A stretch of 64,000 nucleotides of DNA from Omphiscola glabra (Eukaryota; Mollusca; Gastropoda; Lymnaeidae): contig OZ024811.1 of NCBI GenBank assembly GCA_964017045.1, positions 13,173,818 through 13,237,817 on the forward strand, given 5' to 3'. Positions within the stretch are counted from its first letter, which is position 1. Each line of letters starts with the position of its first letter. Made by a program: the position numbers and the translations under genes. Below are positions 12,581 to 23,514 of this stretch, piece by piece. A model generated the notes under the pieces. It was not told the DNA's origin and searched no databases. It was given only the letters and a program-made list of their open reading frames with translations.

Positions 12581-13159
12581 TTGTGGTGGGGGCTGGGGGC
12601 GGTCATGATTAACCGGGAACCGAACACGGTTAGGACTAAGATGGCTACATGTCACAGTGACATTGCTTTTCAATACCACGTAGTCCTTTATTTTTTAATA
12701 CACGCACATGAAGGTCAGTAACTACGGGTGCACTTGACTTGGATGTGTACGTCAGCCGAGTGAAGTTACGAAACATTAGCGATTTGTACACGAGTAAAGT
12801 GCACATATTTTAAATGTGTGCACCACCACATCACTGCACACATTATATGTATGAATATATTACATGTTATCAAGTGTTCATTTACCGAATCTACATCCCC
12901 CCCCCCCCCCCCCAATATACATTATCGAAGTGCGTGTAGGCGCGCAAGCTGATGAACGTTAAAAATATTCAATATTGACCCATGGTGTCGAATTAAGTAC
13001 ACACGCTCGAGGAGGAAGGTGTTAGTCACGGTTGATGAAGCATCTAAGTCACCTACGACGCAAGTAACAAACGTCTTTTAAGTCAACCGACGTCGCTGCA
13101 TCGCGCCGTGCTTCATTTAACGCACCGGGCCGTCCCACACACGACTACAGTCCGAAAGC

Positions 13160-13420
13160 GACATCCCCCATCATTGGGTCCATTAGTCGATGTCGCCATC
13201 ATCGAACACGTTGCTTCGGAGACATCTTCTCTGAGGCGGCCAACCTGGAAGTGGCAGGGTGCGTGGTAAGGGTAAGGTTTAAGGTTAACATCCCCCCACC
13301 CGTGGGTGCATTAAGCAATGTAACCATTATCGAACAAAGTGCTTACGAGACATATTCTCTGCGGCGACCAACGGGGAAGTTACGGAGTGTGTGGTTAGGG
13401 TTAACATCCCCAGCCACATC
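13160..13420. repeat. Tandem duplication of ~130 bp, degenerate
   Basis: Two successive units share CATCCCCC, then GGGTNCATTAG, a CATTATCGAACA-type core, GAGACATNTTCTCTG, GCGNCCAAC and a GGTTAGGGTTAAC-type end. The first ends near 13287 with AGGTTTAAGGTTAACATCC, the second near 13412. A further related piece follows at about 13410-13505 and again at 13751-13865, where ACATCCCCA, ACACTGGTT-like and GACGACGACG segments recur around the telomere-like block. Confidence 0.7.
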
Positions 13421-13504
13421 CTCACACCAGTGGGTGTGGAATATTTGGGGGGGGGGTTAATGTTGATCAACCCCTTCAAACACTGGTTTGTCGATACTGA
13501 CGAC

Positions 13505-13752
13505 GACGTTAGGGTTATGTTTAGGATTAAGTTTAGTATTATGTTTATGATTAGGGTTGGGTTTAGGATTAAGTTTAGTAATATGTTTAGGGTTAGGTTT
13601 AGGGTAAGAATTAGGTTTAGTATTATGTTTATGGTTACTGTTAGGGTTAGGTTTATGCTTAAATTTAGTCTTAGGTTTAGAGTTAGGGTTGGTTTAGGAT
13701 TAAGTTTAGTATTAGGTTTAGGGTTATGGTTAGGTTTGCGATTAGGGTTTTA
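13505..13752. repeat. Degenerate telomere-like (TTAGGG-related) repeat
   Basis: The block is a run of GTTAGGGTT, GTTTAGGATTA and GTTTAGTATTATG variants with six-base phasing that is often respected. TTAGGG is the usual animal telomere unit, so this may be a decayed interstitial telomeric tract, or simply a T/A/G-rich hexamer repeat. Fewer than half of the units are exact TTAGGG by eye. Confidence 0.6.
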
Positions 13753-13959
13753 ACATCCCCAATCACCTGCTCGCGGCAGCGGGTGTAGAGGGAGGTGTGG
13801 TGGAGGTGGGGGGGTCAGTGTAGAACCACCACTCCGAACATTGGTTCTTGGACAGCGACGACGACGGGGCAGGTTTTAACACTGACACAATGCTGACGTA
13901 GACAAAACAAAAACACGTCAACACAACTTTGAAGTTCGTTCGTATCAGTATGGTAGAAT

Positions 13960-14136
13960 AAGGGCCGGATTAACCATTAGGCAAAGAAGGCACGTGCCTT
14001 GGACACCAAGCGTTTGGGGGGCACCACGAGTCCTCAAGAAAAAAATTTAGTCAGTAAAAGATCAGGGGCCCCGATCAGAAAGGGACACCCATGTGGGTTT
14101 GTGCCTTGGGCACTAAAATGGCTTAATCCGGCCCTG
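13960..14136. mobile_element. hAT-type MITE with GGGCCGGATTAA ends, 8-bp TSD
   Basis: The left end AAGGGCCGGATTAACC and the right end GGCTTAATCCGGCCCTG form an inverted repeat. A perfect 8-bp direct repeat GGTAGAAT flanks the element at 13952-13959 and 14137-14144. An 8-bp duplication with CAGGGCCGG-like ends fits the hAT superfamily. Internally it has GTGCCTTGGNCAC motifs near both ends. A related terminus occurs at 48886. There is no transposase. Confidence 0.85.
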
Positions 14137-14489
14137 GGTAGAATGATCCAGTAAGCATGACAAAGTAGCATGGTGAAGTAGCATGGCGAAGTAGCATGGT
14201 GGCCGTGTTACTATTATAATATGTGCACAGTATAACCGAAACAAAACTAGAAAAGGGCATTTTCTTTATTTGGGCATGCACCATGCTCAGGTGTCGATGG
14301 GCATTCAGATAATATTTCCCTATTGAAAATAAATATAGCCTTTCACCTGATGTAAGACAATCTCTCACCTGACATAAAGATATCTTTCACATTGCATTAA
14401 GACAATCTTTCACTTTTCATACTTCTATAAATGATTAATTATATTGGGAAAATGTGTTTCATTTAAAATTGCGATACACGAAATTTCGA

Positions 14490-14728
14490 CACCTAGAGTT
14501 ACTGTACTACACATTGATAAATTTACTGTACTACCAATTGATCACATTATTGTACTTACACGTGTTAAAATTACTATACCGTCAAGTGCAAAAACTGTTG
14601 TAGCATTATGGCATACAATTACTGTACCATCAAGCACTAACATCACTGCTCCATCAACAGTTAAAATTATTGTTCAGCCAGGTGATAATTACTGCTGCAA
14701 CAAGGTATCACGTTACACTACCATCCAA
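14490..14728. repeat. Strongly decayed flank of the 24-bp array
   Basis: Loose repetitions of TACTGTACTACC, ATTACTGTACCATCAAG and similar phrases occur every 24-30 bp. They resemble a degenerate version of the adjoining array's AAAGTACCNNCCAATG core in A/T/C composition and spacing. This could be the old edge of that array or independent low-complexity DNA. Confidence 0.45.
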
Positions 14729-15306
14729 TGACAAAGCATTAAAGTACCAACCGATGCCGACATTAACGTACCGTCCAATATCAAAATTGAAGTACCCCCC
14801 AAAGCCAGCAATAAAGCGCGATCCAAAGCCGAAATTAAAGTACCGCCCAATGTCAACACGAAAGTACCACCCAATGTCAACACGAAAGTACCACCCAATG
14901 TCAACACGAAAGTACCACCCAATGTCAACATGAAAGTACCGCCCAATGTCAACACGAAAGTACCACCCAATGTCAACACGAAAGTACCGCCCAATGTCAA
15001 CACGAAAGTAACACCAAATGGCAACACGAAAGTACCGCCAAATGTCAACACGAAAGTACCACCCAATGTCAACACGAAAGTACCGCACAATGTCAACACG
15101 AAAGTACCGACCAATGTCAACACGAAAGTACCACCCAATGTCAACACGAAAGTACCGCCCAATGTCAACACGAAAGTACCGCCCAATGTCAACACAAAAG
15201 TACCGACCAATGTCAACACGAAAGTACCGCCAAATGTCAACACGAAAGTACCGCCAAATGTCAACACGAAAGTACCGCCCAATGCCAACACCAAAGTACC
15301 GCCCGC
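14729..15306. repeat. 24-bp minisatellite, about 20-24 copies
   Basis: The unit is ACGAAAGTACCGCCCAATGT followed by CAAC. Units from about 14840 to 15300 are nearly identical, with variants ACCACC, ACCGCC, ACCGACC and ACCGCCAA. The first four to five (14729-14840) are clearly more diverged. The period is a multiple of three and free of stops in several frames, producing open frames of 204-265 codons on both strands with STRKYRPM-like or GGTFVLTL-like repeats; I treat these as artefacts. Confidence 0.93.
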
Positions 15307-15840
15307 AGTGCTGAAGCCTATTGCATGCACAGCCATTGCAACCATCGGCAAACTGACTGAAATTAACAGATACCATTCCGATAACGTGTACCCGTGTCAT
15401 TGTAATTTCATGTATCTGACCATTGGTCGTATCACCGTGTTTTCGCATACACAAATAAGTCAGCACTGCATGCCTTTCGCTTATAAGGCATGCACCCCAA
15501 TACATGAATTCTTACAATACATTTTAAACTATGGAGAAAATTGATTTCGAATTTCGACCACGATCCGAGGGAGAATAAAGTCAAAGATTAAAAAAAAAAA
15601 ACCCGTCTTGACTTTCAATTTTCTATTTGCACATAGACTTATTTCTCTTATCGTTTGCTATATAGTATATTTTAGTCATGGTGGTAAAATAAGTGTCACA
15701 CATACTAATTATATAGGTGTGTTAGTAGATGTACGACATGTATCTCCGTAACGATGGGTTCAATATTACAGGCGCACAGAGTAAACATTCCCCAGAATGT
15801 ATCACTATTTGGGAATCGTATAAAGTGTACCTGGAATGCT
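15307..15840. other. No recognisable gene
   Basis: Unique-looking DNA with an A-run near 15589-15601. The open frames from the adjacent array extend a short way into it and stop. Confidence 0.5.
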
Positions 15841-15905
15841 TCAAGTAACTTAACTTAAGCCCACGCAATGCTGCCACCATTGTTTAGCGAGCTATTTCTA
15901 GTGTA
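15841..15905. repeat. Short interspersed repeat, copy 1 of 3
   Basis: TCAAGTAACTTA and the CCCACGCAATGCTGCCACC core here resemble sequence at 42509-42565 and at about 55349-55420, all sharing AAGTTCACGCATTGC and CACCATNGTTTGG-like phrases. This suggests a dispersed repeat with a conserved core of about 50 bp. No terminal repeats were recognised. Confidence 0.6.
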
Positions 15906-15971
15906 TGTAAATGTAAAGCTTGAGGTTGCAGACTATAAAGGATTATCTCTTCAATATAGATTATATCCATC

Positions 15972-16150
15972 AATGAGGTGGATGAGGATCGTTAACCTTG
16001 GACGGCAACTCGCCCAAGAGAAGGAAACTCTGAATTCAAACCCGGTGATGGAGTCCCGTAGGCGGATGACATTGGTGCAATGAAAACATTCCGACAACTC
16101 CTGCGACGCCACTGGTGCCAAGCAGTCTCATCCACATTATGTTCCCTTGG
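15972..16150. repeat. Dispersed repeat related to 51320-51540
   Basis: GTGGATGAGGATCGTTAACC, GGACGGCAACTCGCC, GAGAAGGAAACTCTG and AATTCAAACCCGGTGATGG occur in the same order as at 51320-51540, followed in both by ATTCCGACAACTNCTGCGAC. The AATTCAAACCCGG segment resembles a pol III B box, so a tRNA-derived SINE or a LINE tail is possible but unproven. The frame at 16080-16319 is open across the repeat, but I do not call a gene. Confidence 0.65.
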
Positions 16151-19013
16151 GGTCATCCAGCGGCGTGGAGAGAGACGGTTTGCTGTTGGGAACCAGCTAA
16201 TAATCCTGAGAAGAATAATCCCAGGCCTTGTGGATTTCGCCCTGCGAATTCCACACCATCGTCCCCTTGTGACGGACGGATGCCAGCATTCTACAAGATT
16301 TGATCACCAAATTGCCTAGACGTGTACGACTAGCTGAGCCTCAAACTCTACATCAGTCTATAGATCCCGAAAGCGAAATTGATGAAACATTCCCTCTAAT
16401 ATTATCTGTTCCCATAGAATGGATTATCTTCCACTTTTATTTTTAGTTTTTGCGTCAGGCTTAAAAGTCTATGATGATTTCGTATAAATCCACCCCCCCC
16501 CCAAATCACCCACTGCCCACCCCAACCGAAGCACCACTCATGACAATCCACACATCGTGTATACTTATCCTCCCCTACCGTCCTCCCCCACAACCCCGTG
16601 TTGCCCCACCGAGCGGTGGTGGTGGCGTCGGGGGGGGGGGAGTGTGTGAACGTTAACCCAAGAAGTATGTCATTGACATCCAGACGCCCTGTCATTTGTA
16701 CCGATATGTCTGTCATTTGTAGCACTACGTTCTTACGCGTTACCCCAGAGAAACCATCGCCCCTGCCTAACGAGTACTTGCCACACAATTCGCACCGATG
16801 ATCGCCTCCGCTACTAACTACTGTAATTTGGACCTAAAGAAACGCGCGAGTCGTCTGCGGTGGGTGTGCTCAACCAAATCAAACGCTGCACCCCATCAAT
16901 AATATTTATCTGTTAAGAGAAACTAATGGAAAAAAAAAAAGAAAAGGAGGGGGTGGGTGGCCCCAGGGGTTGGGAGGTGGTAATTGTTACCTTTGAGCAA
17001 GTGGTTTATTTTATATCCCTTCACGCGGGCGCAATTAAACAATGAAGAGCAGAAGAGTCAATGATTGTTTCAAACAGTGTTATTGGTTGGAACCCCGCGG
17101 TGGTGGTGATCAACTTCTGCGTTTTAATGAGCGTTGTGTTTGGGTGATAACTGTATAGGGGAAAAAATGGGGGGGGGGGGTGGTTACAATCCGATAAAGT
17201 AATGTCCTTGCCTAGCCAGCAGCTGTTTTTATTTGGAGATGCGGCCCGGGGGGGGGGGGGGTGTTAGGACGGGAGTGGGACACGTGGGGAGGGGGGGATG
17301 ATGGAATAAATGTGGGAGATATGGGATTGAGGGGAGGGGAAAAAAGGTGTGGGAGGTGATGGTTCGACTCTTGAATTGTGTAGTTAATTCGTTTAGTGAT
17401 ATAAATTAGCTTCGCAATGAAATAAACAGCTTCAAAACACGCGTTTTGTCAAGATATTTGGTCTTTGCAATTAATCTCTTATTAACACACAAACACACAC
17501 ACATATATACATGCCTATATTTTAAAATATTAAACTATTTTTTTTTTCCCTCAAGTTTATTCACTTCATATATTTCAGAACCTCAAGTCGGTTATAACTC
17601 AATTTCACTACCAGGAACACGTAGCGATTTTTTTTATTTTTTTTTAATTGACACAGCCCTTGATGTCCGGCTCGGTATTTGGATGCCTGCACGTTATTTA
17701 ACGTGAACATAACGTACTTACTGTGACAGTGTTTAGTTATCCACCCGCTTGAGGGAAGAGTCGACGCCAATCAATTTCTCTGACAGTCCAACACCGTGCT
17801 CAGTCTGTCTGTGGAGTGAGACAATCAACTGTTATTATTCCTAAGACAATCAATCACATGGTATTGTAAGACAACATGTCTATTATTTAGATGATAGGTA
17901 ATGGTTAAGCTCATCGCCCATCACCCCCCCCCCCCAACCACCCAGCGTGTGTTAGCGTGAGTTCAAATAGCTCCGCCGCACGCCTCCGGATCCGATTGAA
18001 CGTCAAAGAGAGCATTCCTTTATTGTAAACCACCGTATTTATTTATCGGGTTTGGCAACACGCTGACTGTTTCGACGCCGTCAGTCGGCATCAAGAGATG
18101 AACCGGTCAAATGGCTGACACCGTACGAATGCGATTAGCTACACTTCCGTTTCAAACGTAGCCTCTTTGTTCGTTTAGCGCTGAGTGACGTCATTTATTT
18201 ATAATAAATCTTATTAAAAAATATGAATAAAGATAATGATAACATTTGTTGTGTTTATTAATGAAATAATCACGGATGTAAGCTAATTCGTATATGTCTT
18301 AGGCGGTTCCAAACAAATGTTTCCTTTATCAAGTTTCACAGATTAACATCACCATCACAAAAAAAGCCCTTGGTGGATTACATTTGTATTAAATCCACAC
18401 ATCCTGCATCATCTAAAAAGCTAAATGCACTACTTTTGACTCGAGTAAGAAGAACCCTAAGGTGTTTGCGAGTAACAACGAGAAACAAACAAAGAAAAAC
18501 AATAATATATAGTATTGCGTCATTGATTGGAGAATTTGTTTCACAGAGGCAGCCAATCAAAACGCGTATAGTCAACAAATCAAAACTCATATAGTACACC
18601 AATCCAAGAGCACTTTGGTGTCGATATGTTCACATTATCTCTGCTGCATCTAGTGACAGGTCGGGGCGGCCATATTGCTTGTTTGATTAACTCTTGGGGG
18701 GTTCGAGAGTAACGCGGTAAATCACGACAACAGCGGTTCTCACAGTAATGCAAAACGTTGCGACTAGAGTATAGATTGTACTGAGTTCTGCTTTTTAAAA
18801 AAAAAAAAAATAATAATAATAATGATAAATTTAAAAAAAAAAAATTAACAAGTGGGGGAAAAAAAAATCATTATTTGACACACGACACTAAAAATAATCA
18901 AGTAGTAATGAACCAGTTTCCTTAACACTAGGTCGGGGTCAAGGCAATTATAGCTTCTAAGTTAGACGTGTCAGACCAATGTCACGGCATGATTGGTCCT
19001 TACCAGTTACCAA
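16151..19013. other. No recognisable gene; G/C runs
   Basis: This contains numerous homopolymer runs: C-run 16493-16501, G-runs near 16630-16640, 17169-17180 and 17247-17259, C-run near 17925-17935. A purine-rich segment spans 17240-17360 and A-runs lie at 18796-18845. A 16402-16801 segment is open on both strands but reads through C- and G-rich simple sequence. No gene is supported. Confidence 0.5.
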
Positions 19014-20231
19014 GTTTTACACTAACTTGGTCATTGTCAGTTACATCTTGCACTAGCTTGGTCATTGTCAGTTACTTTTTACACTAACTTGGTCATTGTC
19101 AGTTACATCTTGCACTAACTTGGTCATTGTCAGTTACATCTTGCACTAGCTTGGTCATTGTCAGTTACTTTTTACACTAACTTGGTCATTGTCAGTTACT
19201 TTTTACACTAACTTGGTCATTGTCAGTTACTTTTTACACTAACTTGGTCATTGTCAGTTACATCTTGCACTAACTTGGTCATTGTCAGTTACATCTTGCA
19301 CTAGCTTGGTCATTGTCAGTTACTTTTTACACTAACTTGGTCATTGTCAGTTACATCTTGCACTAGCTTGGTCATTGTCAGTTACTTTTTACACTAACTT
19401 GGTCATTGTCAGTTACTTTTTACACTAACTTGGTCATTGTCAGTTACTTTTTACACTAACTTGGTCATTGTCAGTTACATTTTACACTAGCTTGGTCATT
19501 GTCAGTTACTTTTTACACTAACTTGGTCATTGTCAGTTACATCTTGCACTAGCTTGGTCATTGTCAGTTACTTTTTACACTAACTTGGTCATTGTCAGTT
19601 ACTTTTTACACTAACTTGGTCATTGTCAGTTACTTTTTACACTAACTTGGTCATTGTCAGTTACATTTTACACTAGCTTGGTCATTGTCAGTTACTTTTT
19701 ACACTAACTTGGTCATTGTCAGTTACATTTTACACTAACTTGGTCATTGTCAGTTACATCTTGCACTAGCTTGGTCATTGTCAGTTACTTTTTACACTAA
19801 CTTGGTCATTGTCAGTTACTTTTTACACTAACTTGGTCATTGTCAGTTACTTTTTACACTAACTTGGTCATTGTCAGTTACATTTTACACTAGCTTGGTC
19901 ATTGTCAGTTACTTTTTACACTAACTTGGTCATTGTCAGTTACATCTTGCACTAGCTTGGTCATTGTCAGTTACTTTTTACACTAACTTGGTCATTGTCA
20001 GTTACTTTTTACACTAACTTGGTCATTGTCAGTTACTTTTTACACTAACTTGGTCATTGTCAGTTACATTTTACACTAGCTTGGTCATTGTCAGTTACTT
20101 TTTACACTAACTTGGTCATTGTCAGTTACTTTTTACACTAACTTGGTCATTATCAGTTACATTTTACACTAACTTGGTCATTGTCAGTTACATTTTACAC
20201 TAACTTGGTCATTGTCAGTTACTTTTTTTTA
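19014..20231. repeat. 31-bp satellite-like array, about 39 copies, higher-order
   Basis: The fixed core is CTTGGTCATTGTCAGTTAC. It is followed by one of three variable segments: A (TTTTTACACTAA), B (ATCTTGCACTAG) or C (ATTTTACACTAG), plus minor forms with AA in place of AG. Ordering is not random: from the tenth unit on, the series A-B-A-A-A-C recurs, giving a higher-order unit of six monomers, 186 bp, with one seven-monomer version. Variation is almost confined to the variable segment, so the array was homogenised recently. Confidence 0.95.
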
Positions 20232-21077
20232 AACTAATCGCCGCATACCGTAGCCAACAACAACTGCAGTCGGGACGATGACCAGTTACCGACATGTCGA
20301 CACAGCGGACTAAAACTTAACAACGCAAGCCAGCTAGTGAGCTTTGTATCGATGGTTTCTACCATTCAAAAAGGTTTCAAATGGGTTAGAAACTCAAATG
20401 TATTTCAAATTGGAATTTCTAAAAAAAATTGTCACTAAACTTGAACACGTCATTAGGATTTAAAACGTCATCGTGGTTGAAAAGGTCATTTAGGTTGAAA
20501 ATGTCATTGGTTTTGAAAACGTCAATGGACTTACAACAAATTTATTAAATATACATTCAAGAAATACAATGATTTTGGGATCAACGGGTTGAGAAGCGCT
20601 GCTGGGCGCGGGGATTTAAATCACCTAGGACCTATCGTTGATTTGATCCCTGTCAACACTAGTGTAGTATTGACAAGGGGTCATCACCACCCAACAACTG
20701 ACAAACATCTCATCTCTCCGGTGCCGGGGCTTCCCGAGGTGTTACCCGGACCGTGATAGCATCAACAATAACCCCGGGGACGGACCTCATCATACACAAA
20801 CAAACGACGATTGCAGGACTGGGGAGGGTGGTGTTAGTGGGGTCAGCGACAGGTGGGTCGAGTGGGGGTTGGTGGTGGGGAGTTAGATGTGGGGAGACAG
20901 TGGTGGGATTTTGGGCGGCACGAGTCGTGGGTGTGATGAGGGGGTCACTACCATGGTGAGATAAGTGGTGGCGAACGCAGATAACCGTGCTGATTCCGTG
21001 AGCTCCGCTATTCGGATATTCACAGTGTCCGCAAAAAAGGGAACCATTTTTATCATGATGAGAACTAATGGCGAATA

Positions 21078-21116
<39 letters not shown>

Positions 21117-21974
21117 ATTTTAATTTCAACATAATATTACATTGTAATAAACCTAATTTGTTTTCGAAGAGTCCATAAGTAGCTTTAACACAGGCCTTAG
21201 AGACGCGCTCTCCATTGACCAATCATCATTAAAAGGGTCACCATTTTTTTTCCCCGGACACTGTACACGAATGTATACAACTTATTTGTTACAGAATACA
21301 ACACTTTACTAGGTGTCATTTGTTGGGTCGCCTGTCATTTTCTTTACCCACTGTCATTTAGTGTACCGCCATGACGCTTACTGGTTACCATGGCAACTGT
21401 TATCAGCATTTGTTTTTTCCTTCAATGAACATTTCACTTTTTAATCACGCGATGTGCTGTTGAAGATGTCCAGTCTAAATCTCGCCACCCCCCGATTCCA
21501 AGTATCCCGGATCCGCCCATGAGATGTACTATTGTTTTTCCGCACAAATACATCAGATTCTGCAAGCGTCTCATCGATGCGTTGAGACTATAAGCCATAC
21601 CAGCACCAAGTACTCAGCAACACACCTGTGTAGTTTTGCGTTGATGCTGTTAAAGGTATTTTAAAACGTGACGGTTGTGGAGAGGGGAGTTAAGGAGGGG
21701 GGTTGGGGAGAGGGACAAGGGGCAATAAAAAAAAAATATTGCTTTTTATAGCAAGCAGCTGCAAGTCATGAAACGAATAACAAGAGAAGTTAATGAAAAT
21801 GTGGTAAACTGTGACGTCACACCCTTTCAATCCAAAAGATATAAATCAAAAAGCAAAAAAAAAAAAAATAATAAATACATAAATTTGAGTATTAATCCTA
21901 GAGAGAAATTTTCTTGCTCTAAGTACACGGAGAGAACTCAATGGACTTCAGTAATATCGTAAAGTCTATTCAAC
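20232..21974. other. No recognisable gene; poly-A tract
   Basis: Contains short repeats of AACGTCATT-like phrases (20440-20530), a G-rich segment (20815-20960), an uninterrupted A-run (21085-21113) and otherwise AT-rich DNA. The 68-codon frame at 20753-20959 is glycine-rich because of GGTGGT-type sequence and is not supported. Confidence 0.5.
21085..21113. repeat. Poly-A tract of about 29 bases
   Basis: An uninterrupted A-run. No retroposon body was recognised directly upstream, so I do not call it a retrocopy tail. Confidence 0.9.
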
Positions 21975-22345
21975 GGGGCATCGACGCATAGGTACTGTCA
22001 CATCGGCACATATGCACTGTCGCATCGACACGTATGCACTGTCGCATCGACACATATGCACTGTCGCATCGGCACATATGCACTGTCGCATCGACACGTA
22101 TGAATTGTCGCATCGACACGTATGAATTGTCGCATCGACACATATGCACTGTCGCATCGACACGTATGCACTGTCGCATCGACACATAAGCAGTGTCGCA
22201 TCGACACGTATTCAATGCCACATCGACACATATTCAATGCCACATCGACACATATTCAATGCCACATCGACACATATTCAATGCCACATCGACACGTATT
22301 CAATGCCACATCGACACATATTCAATGCCACATCGACACATAGTA
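21975..22345. repeat. 22-bp minisatellite with two sub-blocks
   Basis: The common part is CATCGACACATAT or CATCGACACGTAT. In the first block (to about 22200) it is followed by GCACTGTCG or GAATTGTCG. In the second block (22205-22345) it is followed by TCAATGCCA. The change between blocks is abrupt, at about 22205. The unit gives open frames of 72-83 codons in several phases, both strands, which I treat as artefacts. Confidence 0.93.
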
Positions 22346-22485
22346 ACACACGGACAAAAACACCATTGTAACACCAAAACGTTGCCAGCCATGCACAATA
22401 TCACCTCCTAGAAGGAAAGCTCGAGATGTCCAGTTATTAAAAAAAAAAAAAAAAAAAAGATAATAATAACAATAACATAACTCAC
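22346..22485. other. Spacer with poly-A
   Basis: Unique-looking sequence ending in a long A-run (22439-22458) and AATAAT-type sequence. Nothing else was seen. Confidence 0.5.
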
Positions 22486-22874
22486 ATGTCCCCCACATCC
22501 CTTGTGCAGCATTGCGTAATGTGTCCCATGACCTTCTTGTTGATACACTCTATGAATGGTGAGCAGTTACACGCAGCCGCCTCAAAAAAATGGAAGCTGA
22601 ACTTAATGACGTACCCAGGACACTTAAAAAACCTGAACCTACCGGCAAGCAAATACCGCAGTACAAAACACGGGCAGATCCGAAGTGATGATTTACGGAC
22701 AATTCGAGTCACAAATACACTGAAGTTGAGCGGTGATCTCAGCTCGTAAAGATAGAAGGAAACACACAAAACAAGTATACCATATTTGCTCATCACCGCC
22801 GATAGATTAAACGCAAACCAGACGCCGGTCGCGCGTGTCTCAAAGACTGTAACTCCATGGACCGTGACAACCAA
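22486..22874. CDS. Overlapping open frames, possible exon on one strand
   Basis: Both strands are open here. The plus frame (22486-22749) ends in a natural stop after a basic segment (TYPGHLKNLNLPASKYRST). The minus frame (22482-22874) is cysteine-bearing (CNCSPFIECINKK then VMGHITQCC) and has GTGAGT directly where an exon could end (near 22485-22490 on the minus strand). Base composition is higher in GC than the flanks, which suggests genic history. I cannot choose a strand and recognise no family. Confidence 0.22.
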
Positions 22875-23104
22875 CGCCTCATCTGCGCTCTCGACTTCTG
22901 CTCATTTCGTCACGTGCTCCACCCCCTCGGGTATTTGAAAGTACCGATCTCAGCAACGCCCCATGCGCTCCTTTTTGTCTTCCATTGCACAAGGGTGCCC
23001 TCTCCAGTTTGAATGGTTGCATGGGAAGTGACTAATGCCACATGTCATATTCAAAGAATTTTTTTTTTTTTTAACGAATAAAAACTGGCTTCAGCTCTAG
23101 CATT

Positions 23105-23514
23105 TGGTTGATGTGTGTGTGTGTATGGGGTCGCTGCAGTAGTGTGTGTGTGTGTGTCTATTGGGTCGCCTTAGTGGTGTGTGTGTGTGTGTGCCTATGG
23201 GGTCGCTGCAGTAGTGTGTGTGTATATGGGGTCGCCTTCGTGGTATGTGTGTGTATGTTTGTCTATGGGGTCGCCGCAGTAGTTTGTGTGTGGGTGTGTG
23301 TCTATGGGATCGCCTTAGTGGTGTGTGTGTATGTGTGTCTATGGGGTCGCTGCAGTAGTGTGTGTGTATGCGTGTCTATGGGGTCACCTTAGTGATGTTT
23401 GTGTGTGTGTCAATGATGTCGCCTTAGTGGTGTGTATGTGTGTATGCGTGTCTATGGGGTCGCCTTAGTGATGTGTGTGTCAATGAGGTCGCCGTAATGG
23501 CGGGTGTGTCTATG
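23105..23514. repeat. GT-rich repeat with alternating GGTCGC units
   Basis: (GT)n blocks are joined by GTCTATGGGGTCGC, followed alternately by TGCAGTAGT and CTTAGTGGT. The result is a roughly 60-bp period made of two alternating subunits. It passes into the 27-bp array that follows. The frames are open in one phase, giving CVCVWGRCSS-like peptides, an artefact. Confidence 0.85.

Larger units (their letters stand above)
11314..13150. other. No recognisable gene; small repeats
   Basis: Contains a 23-bp repeat in three copies (11789-11859), GT-rich microsatellite sequence (12485-12580), and a C-run (about 12897-12914). Elsewhere the sequence appears unique and AT-rich. No coding signal stands out. 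Confidence 0.5.

Noticed and set aside
14708..15544. Frames of 204-265 codons on both strands
   Set aside because: Products of the 24-bp array; composition is purely repetitive and flanking sequence shows no coding signal.
16402..16801. 128-codon minus frame and plus counterparts
   Set aside because: They run through C- and G-runs and show no recognisable family; composition reflects simple sequence.
18978..20231. CRISPR-like appearance of regularly spaced repeats
   Set aside because: The repeats are contiguous with no unique spacers, in a eukaryotic context. It is a tandem array.
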